The notes below the pieces were generated by a model. It was not told the origin of the DNA, made no database searches, and saw only the letters and a program-made list of their open reading frames with translations. This document shows positions 1 through 5,324 of a DNA stretch of 5,324 bases, piece after piece. Numbering within the stretch: position 1 is the first letter of the stretch; the number at the start of each line of letters is the position of its first letter. This stretch comes from Actinomycetota bacterium (lineage in GTDB: Bacteria > Actinomycetota > Acidimicrobiia > Spongiisociales > UBA11373): contig JAUYIV010000224.1 in NCBI GenBank assembly GCA_030688105.1, forward strand, positions 1 to 5,324, in the 5' to 3' direction. The translations under genes and the position numbers were made by a program.

Positions 1-553
1 CGGGCAGCCGGCCCGGCGCCCCGGTCCGGCGCCGGGAGAGCCTGGGGAGCAGGCCGACGATCGCCACCAGTCCGATCCCGACGGCGAGCACCGCCACCCC
101 GACGACAACGGATCCCACCCCGAGGAGGACGAGCGCGGTGAGGACCAGTGCCACGCCGTTGCCCAGCCAGGTGATGGCGGCGATGCCACCCATGAAGGAG
201 GCGACCGGCACCCCGTGTGACATCCGGAGCCGAGCGGCCCGGTAAGCCGTGCCGGCTTGGGGAACCAGCATGTTCAGCAGCCGCCCGACCGAGAAGATGT
301 GGTGCCAGCGCCACAAGGGGAGGGCGTCTCGGTACCGACGCGGGAAGACCATGTGGTACCTGAGCGAGTCGGTGACCGTATTGGCCACCTGAAACACCCC
401 CACCACGCCGAGCATCAGCGGGTCGATGACGCGAAGGGCATCGAATACGGCGTCGTCGCGCACCAGGAGGAACACCGCCACGCCGAGGGCGAGGACGCCG
501 GCGACCATGGCGGGCCATCGTCGGCGCGGCGTCACCAACGGTTCGGAGATCAT
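1..553 (-). CDS. Flippase-like membrane protein, LPG synthase TM family (3' end beyond left edge)
   Basis: An open frame from the ATG at 553-551 reads 184 codons to the left edge without a stop, so the C-terminus is missing. Hydrophobic segments lie at about residues 13-31, 46-64, 117-144 and 146-168. Between them is a conserved-looking stretch at 92-116 (LLNMLVPQAGTAYRAARLR, then a Gly-Val-Pro). It matches the pattern of the lysylphosphatidylglycerol synthase TM / UPF0104 family: Asn, a Pro-x-x-Gly loop, then an Arg-rich segment. Family members are usually about 300 residues with 7-8 helices, so a bit over half is visible. Many stand-alone members sit in glycan clusters as putative flippase-like proteins, while MprF carries the same domain fused to a lysyl transferase. 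The visible part cannot say which applies, but the neighbours favour a glycan role. The ATG overlaps the upstream glycosyltransferase stop (ATGA) and has no clear Shine-Dalgarno, so translation is probably coupled. The family call is moderately sure; the substrate is unknown. Confidence 0.82.
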   Translation of the reverse strand, partial: MISEPLVTPRRRWPAMVAGVLALGVAVFLLVRDDAVFDALRVIDPLMLGVVGVFQVANTVTDSLRYHMVFPRRYRDALPLWRWHHIFSVGRLLNMLVPQAGTAYRAARLRMSHGVPVASFMGGIAAITWLGNGVALVLTALVLLGVGSVVVGVAVLAVGIGLVAIVGLLPRLSRRRTGAPGRLP

Positions 554-1629
554 CGGGCAACCGACTCGAACACGGTCAACATGCTGTCCACGCACAGGTC
601 CCACTCGTAGCGGGAGCGCACGAAGGCGCGTCCCGCCCGGCCCATCTCGCCACGCCGGCGGGGGTCCCGGGCCAGCAGCAGCAGCGCCCGTGCCAGACCG
701 GACGGGTCGGCGGGGGGAACCAGCAGGCCCGTCTCCCCCTCGACGATGGTTTCGGCGATGCCCCCCACCCGGGTGGCCACGACGGGGATCCCGGTAGCGG
801 AGGCCTCGAGCACGACTACGCCGAACGACTCCGAGACCGAGCAGTTGACCAGCACGTCGAAGCCACGCATCAGGGCGGGCACCGAGTCGTGGGGCACCCG
901 GCCGAGGAACTCGACGCGTGCCGCCAATCCCAGCCGATCCACCCGCCTCCTCACCTCTGGCTCGAGTCGCCCGCCGCCGGCCACCACCAGGCGCGCCTCC
1001 GGGATGCCCCGGGCCACCTCGGCGAATCCCTCTATCAGGGTGAAGGGGTCGTAGCGGGGCTCCAGGCCCTTGACAAAGCCGATGACGAACGAGCCGTCGG
1101 CGCGGGCCATTCCCGGCCCGGGGCCGAACCGCGACGTGTCCACACCGAAAGGGACCACCCGGACGCCCGCGTCGGCTCCGGAGAGGGCGTCCACCGCCCC
1201 GGCGAGGAACCTGCTGGAGCTGGTCACCGCATTCGCCCTCCGCAGCGCGAAGCGGTTCAGCCACGCCTTGGGTCCTCTCACCGGGTTGTCACCGGCGACG
1301 ACATCGGTACCCCAGACGGTGAGCACCAGCGGTCGCAGACGGTTGATGGCGGCTATCGAGCCATGGGTGACCGAGTAGTGGGCGTTGATGACGTCGGGCC
1401 CGAGCCGGTGGATCAGCCTTCGAGCCGACAGCAACAGACGGAGATAGGACAGCAGGGTCGGCAAGCGAGCCGCGGAGTCAGGCCCAAAGCCCACTCGATG
1501 TGTGGTGGCGCCGTCGATCGCAGCGGATCGGATGCTGATCACGTGCACCTCGTGGCCCCGCCCGGCGAGGGCGGAGGCCCACCGTGCGGTGTGGGGCGAG
1601 CGGGCATTGGCGAGCATGGCGACCCGCAT
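550..1629 (-). CDS. GT4-family (group 1) glycosyltransferase
   Basis: This is a complete 359-residue protein of the usual length for GT4, a GT-B-fold cytoplasmic or membrane-associated enzyme that transfers a sugar from a nucleotide donor. The N-terminal domain (about 1-165) begins with a first strand MRVAMLAN and has a GRGHEVHVIS second strand (23-32), PDVINAHY (78-85) and LTVWGTD (103-109). The linker reads VVPFGVDTSRF (158-168). The donor domain starts at GFVKGLEPRYD (184-194), followed by LVVAGGG (214-220) and RVEFLGRVP (238-246). The canonical E-x7-E motif is intact (E267 and E275 in SESFGVVVLEA), followed by GIPVVATRVGGIAE (280-293) and a GLLVPPAD loop (301-308). Start: this ATG opens directly into the first Rossmann strand and has an AGGGAG ribosome site overlapping the preceding stop. 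The frame stays open to 1923, but that extension would overlap the GT2 gene and has no family resemblance. Its stop overlaps the next ATG. Sugar and acceptor cannot be read from sequence. Confidence 0.94.
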   Translation of the reverse strand: MRVAMLANARSPHTARWASALAGRGHEVHVISIRSAAIDGATTHRVGFGPDSAARLPTLLSYLRLLLSARRLIHRLGPDVINAHYSVTHGSIAAINRLRPLVLTVWGTDVVAGDNPVRGPKAWLNRFALRRANAVTSSSRFLAGAVDALSGADAGVRVVPFGVDTSRFGPGPGMARADGSFVIGFVKGLEPRYDPFTLIEGFAEVARGIPEARLVVAGGGRLEPEVRRRVDRLGLAARVEFLGRVPHDSVPALMRGFDVLVNCSVSESFGVVVLEASATGIPVVATRVGGIAETIVEGETGLLVPPADPSGLARALLLLARDPRRRGEMGRAGRAFVRSRYEWDLCVDSMLTVFESVAR

Positions 1630-1633
1630 CCCG

Positions 1634-1639
1634 CTCCCT
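1634..1639 (-). promoter_or_regulatory. Ribosome binding site for the 550-1629 glycosyltransferase
   Basis: The minus strand reads TAGGGAGCGGGATG here: the TAG stop of the GT2 gene runs into AGGGAG, then a 4-nt spacer and the ATG at 1629. The spacer is slightly short but the match to the 16S anti-Shine-Dalgarno is good. The site decides the start against the longer open frame and links translation of the two genes. Confidence 0.65.
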
Positions 1640-2561
1640 AGGTCTGGGTGTCCGCGGCCACCGCCGGCATGGCGTCGTGACGTCGGCGGTTGAGCTGCAC
1701 GAGGAGGTCGGCGAGAAGGCCGATGAGAAGGAGGGACCCGGCGAAGCCGAGCAGCACGATGGTGTTGGTTCCGACGCGGAAGTCCTTGTCGAAGAGGTCG
1801 TAGATCAGCTTCCCGATCCCGGTGATGCCGAGGATCGCCGCCGGAGGGCCGAACACGCGCAGGGGCTCGTAGGACAAGGCCATGCGTACCACCTGGAGGA
1901 TGAAGCGGCGGGTGTCGCTCCACCAGTGGAACTTCGACACGCCGCGCCGTGGCGCGTAGTCAATGGGCACGTAGCGGATCGAGTACCCGTTGGTCAGAAA
2001 GGTCATCGTCAGGGTGGTGACGCAGGAGAACCCCCGGGGGAGCAGGTGGAGGAACTGGGCGCCGACCTCCCTGCGAAAGGCGCGGAAGCCGGAGTTGAGG
2101 TCGGGGATCTTCACCCCGGCGAGGTAGGAGGCCAGTTTGCGGATCAGCCACTTGGCGGGGCGTCGAAAGAGCTTGACCGTCCCCTCCTCGGAGCGGCGGG
2201 CGCCGACGACCTGATCGTGCCCCTGAAGCGCGTCGACCAACTCGGGGATCTGGTCGTTGGGGTACGTCATGTCGACGTCGGTCCACACGACCACCTCCCC
2301 TTGGGCGACACTCGAGCCATAGCGACGCGCCGAGCCCGAGCCCCGGTTGTCAGCGAACCGAATCACCCGAATGGCATCGACCGTCGCCAGTTCGGCCGCC
2401 GACCCGTCGGTCGAACCGTCGTCCACCGCGATGATCTCGTAACTGAAACGCGACGCATCCATCGCCCGGCGAATCCGCTCGATCTCCTCAACGAGGTGCC
2501 CTGCCTCGTTGTGGATCGGCAACACGATCGAGACGTCATACTTCACAGCGGATGACTCCAT
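1638..2561 (-). CDS. GT2 glycosyltransferase, polyprenyl-phosphate sugar synthase type (DPM1/GtrB-like)
   Basis: This 307-residue protein has a GT-A fold catalytic domain and two C-terminal membrane helices. Family hallmarks in order are VSIVLPIHNEAG (10-21), the nucleotide-binding DDGSTDGS (47-54), the metal-binding DxD as D95-V-D97 followed by MTYP, VVGARR (118-123), DLNSGFRAFRR (154-164) and RRGVSKFHWW (205-214). Hydrophobic spans at about 233-254 and 266-288 end in an Arg-rich tail. This layout matches dolichyl/undecaprenyl-phosphate mannose or glucose synthases, which move a sugar from GDP or UDP onto polyprenyl phosphate at the inner face of the membrane. Which sugar is used is not visible. 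The ATG at 2561 lies 11 nt after the preceding stop but has no Shine-Dalgarno. A GTG at 2546 (codon 6) has GGAG 9 nt upstream and would give an N-terminus of MKYDVSIVLP, so the true protein may be five residues shorter. The polytopic protein just upstream in the operon could be the user of the lipid-linked sugar (inference). Confidence 0.93.
   Translation of the reverse strand: MESSAVKYDVSIVLPIHNEAGHLVEEIERIRRAMDASRFSYEIIAVDDGSTDGSAAELATVDAIRVIRFADNRGSGSARRYGSSVAQGEVVVWTDVDMTYPNDQIPELVDALQGHDQVVGARRSEEGTVKLFRRPAKWLIRKLASYLAGVKIPDLNSGFRAFRREVGAQFLHLLPRGFSCVTTLTMTFLTNGYSIRYVPIDYAPRRGVSKFHWWSDTRRFILQVVRMALSYEPLRVFGPPAAILGITGIGKLIYDLFDKDFRVGTNTIVLLGFAGSLLLIGLLADLLVQLNRRRHDAMPAVAADTQT
2556..2559 (-). 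promoter_or_regulatory. Possible ribosome binding site favouring an alternative GTG start at 2546
   Basis: GGAG on the minus strand, partly made by the annotated ATG itself (ATGGAG), sits 9 nt before a GTG that is in frame with the GT2 gene. Upstream of the ATG at 2561 the sequence CCTCACCGCAC shows no purine-rich element. The intervening codons include TCA, which is uncommon in such GC-rich genes. The GTG start is therefore a real competitor. Confidence 0.45.
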
Positions 2562-2572
2562 GTGCGGTGAGG

Positions 2573-4021
2573 CTACTGCCGGTCATCTGAGGTGGCAGGT
2601 ACCGCCACCTCGAGCTCGTCGCGACCCTCCACTGCGGCAAGGACCAAGAACGCCACGGCCACCAGGAGGATGTGGGCCAGGATGCGGTTGCCCGAGTCAC
2701 CGGAGCCCACTCGCCACGCCGACTCCCGCACGTAGGGCAGGAGGAAGAAGAGCAGGGCAAAGCCGATGATCGAGTCTGTCCACACCCGGCTCTCCCGGAA
2801 CCGGTGGACGAGCAGCGCCATCGCCATCAGCGGCACTGCAACCGTCCAGGTGAAGAGCCAAAGGCCGTATTTTCCGACGTTGATGGCGGTCGCTCCAAGG
2901 CTCTCGAACAGGACCGATGGATCTATGGCTGCGAAGACCGCGATGGCCAGTGCCAGACCCGGCAACATCGCCCTCTGGGCGAGTCGGGGGAGAACCGCCC
3001 ACCGGCGAAGGCCGCCCGCCAGGACCAGGCCGGCCACGAGTGCAACGGCGACGAGGTTGCCGAACACCGGAGCAGTCAGCGAGACCTCCGAGCCGTCGAT
3101 GGCGTGACTCCACAGCACGACGCCGTACCACAAGCCGGTCAGTGCGAGCACCGGAGCCAGGAACGCCCATCGTGTGGCCCATCCCGCCCGACTCGCCGCC
3201 AGGGGTATGAGCACGATCGCCGCCACCAGCGGTGCCTCGGGCCGGAAGAGCAGGGTCGCCGCCAGACACAGTCCGGCCGGCACCGCCCATGCCGGTTCGT
3301 CGTCGACCAGAGCCAGCCACATGCCGGCCACCCCGATCACAAGGAGGGAGGCGACCTCGATGTGGGTGTTGACGTAGAAGAGGTCGTAGAGCAGTCGGTT
3401 CGCCGCGAGGAGGAAGGCGACCGCGGTCACCGTCAGCAGCCACCGACGTCGAAGGTCCCAGGCCAGCGTCCTGGACCAGACCAGCCAGCCGAGGAACCCG
3501 ATCCCCGAGATGCCGTAAAGCGGCCCGATCGATGCCAGATACCGCCTATCGGTCAACCCGGAGAGGGCGTGGAGCGCGGGGAGGCCGAGCTGCCGCTTCA
3601 GCAGATCGGGGCGAAACACCTCCTCGATACCGCCGGGCCGCTGCAGGTCGAGCGAAGCCAGCAGGTAGCGCATCGAGTCGATCGTGAGACGGGTGAGATG
3701 CACGGTCCGGAAGAGCCACGCCAGGCCCGCGGTCACGCCGACGGCGAGCACCGCGCTCACCACGAAGTCGAGTCCAACCGACCGCCGCGCCGCGGCAGCG
3801 CCGATGGCGCCGATGCCCACGGCGGCCGTGAGAGCGAGCGCGAAGCCTGGCTCGAGCGATCGTCCCAGCGAGACGAGCACTGTCACGACGAAGAGGTACG
3901 CGGCCGCCCCCACCGGGAACGCCATCGCGACGACCGCAGGCCGGGGGAGACGGTGCTGCACCGGGGCGAGCACACCGACACCGGCGAGGGAGAGCGTCGC
4001 GACGATCGCGATCTCAGCCAT
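2573..4021 (-). CDS. Polytopic membrane protein, candidate GT-C-like glycosyltransferase
   Basis: This 482-residue protein is very hydrophobic, with roughly 13 membrane spans. Clear spans lie at about 30-52, 59-78, 84-104, 163-183, 194-210, 221-239, 286-305, 318-336, 352-366, 384-405, 415-430 and 447-464, plus a first one at 4-20. The longest loop (about 105-162) follows span four and holds LTIDSMRYLLASLDL (112-126). A charged loop near the C-terminus reads YVRESAWRVGSGDSGNRI (430-447). An acidic external loop near the N-terminus and an Arg-containing late loop are common in GT-C enzymes that use polyprenyl-phosphate sugars, and the adjacent GT2 enzyme would make such a donor. I do not see a family-defining signature, so this is an inference; a polymerase or transporter-like role is also possible. 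Start: the ATG has GGGGAG 6 nt upstream and overlaps the end of the preceding gene by 8 nt. The hydrophilic tail (about 465-482) is acidic. The coding call is firm; the function is not. Confidence 0.87.
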   Translation of the reverse strand: MAEIAIVATLSLAGVGVLAPVQHRLPRPAVVAMAFPVGAAAYLFVVTVLVSLGRSLEPGFALALTAAVGIGAIGAAAARRSVGLDFVVSAVLAVGVTAGLAWLFRTVHLTRLTIDSMRYLLASLDLQRPGGIEEVFRPDLLKRQLGLPALHALSGLTDRRYLASIGPLYGISGIGFLGWLVWSRTLAWDLRRRWLLTVTAVAFLLAANRLLYDLFYVNTHIEVASLLVIGVAGMWLALVDDEPAWAVPAGLCLAATLLFRPEAPLVAAIVLIPLAASRAGWATRWAFLAPVLALTGLWYGVVLWSHAIDGSEVSLTAPVFGNLVAVALVAGLVLAGGLRRWAVLPRLAQRAMLPGLALAIAVFAAIDPSVLFESLGATAINVGKYGLWLFTWTVAVPLMAMALLVHRFRESRVWTDSIIGFALLFFLLPYVRESAWRVGSGDSGNRILAHILLVAVAFLVLAAVEGRDELEVAVPATSDDRQ

Positions 4022-4547
4022 CCGACGCTCCCCGCGGGGCCGGCGCCACCGACTCGGGCACGATCAACACATCCCGACCCGTCTCGGCATACCAGAACGT
4101 CGTTGCCGGGGCGCCGCCCACCAGCCAGTAGGGAACGCCGCGGTCCCCGACCACCACCCGGCCGATCAGCATTCGGTCGAGCCCGGCGATCTCCGGACCG
4201 ACCACCGGGTCGTACTCGACGATTTCGACGGTGACATCGGACAGCCCGCGCGCCGTCAGGGGTTCGATGAACGTCCCCGGCGGAATAACCAGCACGCCAC
4301 CCGCGGCGATTTCGTACAGATCGAGGTAGAACCGGTACCGGATGTCGACCGACCACTGGTCGGTTCGCACGATCGTGACGAGATCGCCTGCCGGATGGGT
4401 GAGAACGGGCTGCGACTGCGCTGGGATGAACGGTGTTGCCGCCAGGTTCGCCGCCACGGTCGCCGCCAACACCAGGGGGAGAATCCTCGCGAAGCGAGGC
4501 CGGAATCGAAGAGCAGCCTCGCGGACTCCGATCCACAGCGACCTCAC
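4014..4547 (-). CDS. Hypothetical membrane-anchored exported protein, 177 residues
   Basis: I do not recognise this family. Residues 1-21 are basic (Arg at 3, 9, 14, 16, 18 and 21), followed by one hydrophobic segment at about 22-41 (ILPLVLAATVAANLAATPFI). This predicts an N-in, C-out anchor or an uncleaved signal. The remaining 135 or so residues should lie outside the membrane. They look beta-rich, with alternating strands such as VTVEIVEYDP (105-114), GRVVVGDRGVPYWLVGG (129-145) and RDVLIVPE (158-165). There is no cysteine and no evident catalytic motif. The start is a GTG whose last two bases belong to the TGA stop of the preceding glycosyltransferase (GTGA), with a weak GGTAGG site 5 nt upstream. 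The only other methionine is at 126, too late to be a start. The 3' end overlaps the polytopic membrane protein gene by 8 nt. Position between two glycan genes suggests an accessory role outside the membrane, perhaps as partner of the next protein; this is inference only. Confidence 0.8.
   Translation of the reverse strand: MRSLWIGVREAALRFRPRFARILPLVLAATVAANLAATPFIPAQSQPVLTHPAGDLVTIVRTDQWSVDIRYRFYLDLYEIAAGGVLVIPPGTFIEPLTARGLSDVTVEIVEYDPVVGPEIAGLDRMLIGRVVVGDRGVPYWLVGGAPATTFWYAETGRDVLIVPESVAPAPRGASDG
4028..4033 (-). promoter_or_regulatory. Ribosome binding site for the 2573-4021 membrane protein
   Basis: GGGGAG lies 6 nt before the ATG at 4021, inside the last codons of the 177-residue gene. 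It is the best placed Shine-Dalgarno in the window and supports both this start and translational coupling across the 8-nt overlap. Most of it lies within a perfect 10-bp palindrome (4030-4039). Confidence 0.7.
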
Positions 4548-5324
4548 GACGGCCTACCAGCAAGATCGTGATAGAGGTCGAGCAGCTTCCCCTCCTCGGC
4601 CTCCCATCGGTAGCGCTGGGCGGCGGCCGCGGCGGCGGTCCGATAGGAGGTGGGGTCGCCGAGGATCGTCTTTACGGCTCCGGCGATGGCACCCGAGTCG
4701 GTGGCAGGCACCACGAGCCCGGCGCCGGTCTCGTTGACGACCCGGGCGATCTCCGGCGCCTCCGACCCGATCACCGGCACACCCGCCATGAAGTACTCGA
4801 AGAGCTTGTTGGGCAGCGACGTCGCGTAGCTCAACGACGCCGGAACGATGTTGCACAGGCCGACTTGCGCCGACGCGGTGTACTCGAGCAACCGATCGTT
4901 CGATACGGGCCCATAGAACTTGACCCGCTCGCCGAGTCCGCGCGATCGCACCATCCGCTCGAGGGCTGGTCGAAAGTGGCCATACCCCAGCACCACCAGT
5001 GCCACATCTTCGAGATCGGAGAGCGCTTCGATCGCGGGCTCGATTCCCCGGTGCTCCTGGATGGAGCCTTGATATAGGAGCAAAGGGACCCCGGGTTCGA
5101 GACCGACCTCGGGCCTGACGTCGACCGCAACCACGTCGCGGTGCTCGGGAACGTTGAGGATGAAGATCGAATGCGGCGGCAGGCCCCCGTGCATCCGCTC
5201 GATCATTTCGATCCACACGGGACTGGAGACGATCAGGGCGTCCGCCGCCGAGAGCAGCCGACCTTCGACCCGGCGGGCCCGCCACCGAGCCCATGCCCCC
5301 ATTCGGCTGCGCTCGCTCGCCAAC
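4544..5324 (-). CDS. GT4-family glycosyltransferase (5' end beyond right edge)
   Basis: The frame is open at the right edge. The visible 259 full codons cover the end of the N-terminal domain and the whole donor-binding domain of a GT-B enzyme; roughly 120-150 residues are likely missing, judged from GT4 lengths. Numbered from the first complete codon, the domain junction helix and strand ESRLL-type region is at 20-34 (EGRLLSAADALIVSS), then ILNVPE (55-60). The donor domain opens with LLYQGSIQEHRGIEPAIEAL (82-101), continues with LVVLGYG (109-115) and RVKFYGPVSNDRLLEY (133-148), and has the signature LPNKLFEYFMAGVPVIGSE (170-188) and TGAGLVVPATD (199-209). The first Glu of the usual E-x7-E pair is a Thr (T168) while E176 is kept, which is common in the NKLFEYM-type subgroup from surface polysaccharide clusters. 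The TTG at 5323 and ATG at 5302-5300 are internal, not starts, because both fall mid-domain. A six-Ala run (230-235) lies before the C-terminal helix. Its TGA overlaps the GTG of the next gene. Confidence 0.92.
   Translation of the reverse strand, partial: LASERSRMGAWARWRARRVEGRLLSAADALIVSSPVWIEMIERMHGGLPPHSIFILNVPEHRDVVAVDVRPEVGLEPGVPLLLYQGSIQEHRGIEPAIEALSDLEDVALVVLGYGHFRPALERMVRSRGLGERVKFYGPVSNDRLLEYTASAQVGLCNIVPASLSYATSLPNKLFEYFMAGVPVIGSEAPEIARVVNETGAGLVVPATDSGAIAGAVKTILGDPTSYRTAAAAAAQRYRWEAEEGKLLDLYHDLAGRPS
4553..4558 (-). promoter_or_regulatory. Weak ribosome binding site for the GTG-initiated 177-residue protein
   Basis: GGTAGG stands 5 nt before the GTG at 4547, inside the final codons of the upstream glycosyltransferase. 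The match is imperfect, so re-initiation at the GTGA overlap probably helps. It supports the GTG start. Confidence 0.45.

Noticed and set aside
1..553. Calling the left-edge gene mprF
   Set aside because: Only the membrane-domain N-terminus is visible. The same domain occurs in many stand-alone flippase-like proteins, and the glycan context does not favour lysyl-lipid synthesis.
889..1641. A 250-codon plus-strand open frame over the complete GT4 gene
   Set aside because: It is antisense to a gene with intact GT4 motifs, has biased composition and no plausible domain.
1630..1923. N-terminal extension of the GT4 frame (open to 1923), or a frameshifted fusion with the GT2 gene
   Set aside because: The GT2 gene ends normally at a TAG with intact C-terminal helices. 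The extension is Arg/Pro/His-rich shadow sequence, and a good ribosome site precedes the ATG at 1629.
1584..2555. A 323-codon plus-strand open frame over the GT2 gene
   Set aside because: It is the antisense shadow of a gene with clear GT2 motifs; its composition is dominated by Gly, Glu, Asp, Arg and Val with no recognisable fold.
2562..2572. Possible internal promoter or terminator between the polytopic protein and GT2 genes
   Set aside because: The gap is only 11 nt, and I see no T-rich hairpin or -10/-35 pair around it. The other junctions are as tight.
2672..4234. A 520-codon open frame on the plus strand
   Set aside because: It lies antisense to the polytopic protein gene and part of the 177-residue gene. 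Its product is low-complexity and rich in Arg, Glu, Gly, His and Pro with no domain. It is a GC-driven shadow of the minus-strand codons.
4620..4640. GC-only repeat-like tract
   Set aside because: It encodes the six-Ala run and the residues next to it in the partial GT4 enzyme. It is ordinary coding low complexity with no longer repeat around it.

Overview
The window is a compact run of six protein genes, all on the minus strand. It comes from a GC-rich bacterium, and the genes look like part of a cell-surface glycan (polysaccharide or glycolipid) biosynthesis locus. High GC, strong G/C preference at third codon positions, GTG as well as ATG starts, and long antisense shadow frames would fit an actinobacterium or a similar high-GC lineage. 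No gene here is diagnostic of a taxon, so this is only an inference.

In transcription order (right to left) the genes are: (1) the C-terminal two thirds or so of a GT4-type glycosyltransferase, cut by the right edge (4544-5324); (2) an unrecognised 177-residue protein with one N-terminal membrane segment and an exported domain (4014-4547); (3) a 482-residue polytopic membrane protein, possibly a GT-C-type glycosyltransferase (2573-4021); (4) a GT2 glycosyltransferase of the polyprenyl-phosphate sugar synthase type with two C-terminal membrane helices (1638-2561); (5) a complete GT4 glycosyltransferase (550-1629); (6) the N-terminal 184 residues of a membrane protein resembling the lysylphosphatidylglycerol synthase transmembrane / flippase-like family, cut by the left edge (1-553).

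The genes are almost certainly one operon. The junctions are a 4-nt GTGA overlap, an 8-nt overlap, an 11-nt gap, an 8-nt gap and a 4-nt ATGA overlap. No junction has room for a promoter or terminator, and no stretch over 300 bases lacks a gene. I see no RNA gene, mobile element, CRISPR array or attachment site.

A working model, inferred from families and order: the two GT4 enzymes add sugars from nucleotide donors on the cytoplasmic face. The GT2 enzyme charges a polyprenyl-phosphate carrier. The polytopic protein may use that lipid-linked sugar on the outer face, perhaps with the small exported protein as a partner. The flippase-like protein could move or act on a lipid intermediate. The least explained parts are the 177-residue exported protein and the 482-residue membrane protein. 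The rest looks like ordinary accessory glycan biosynthesis, and I found no clear sign of a wholly new system.
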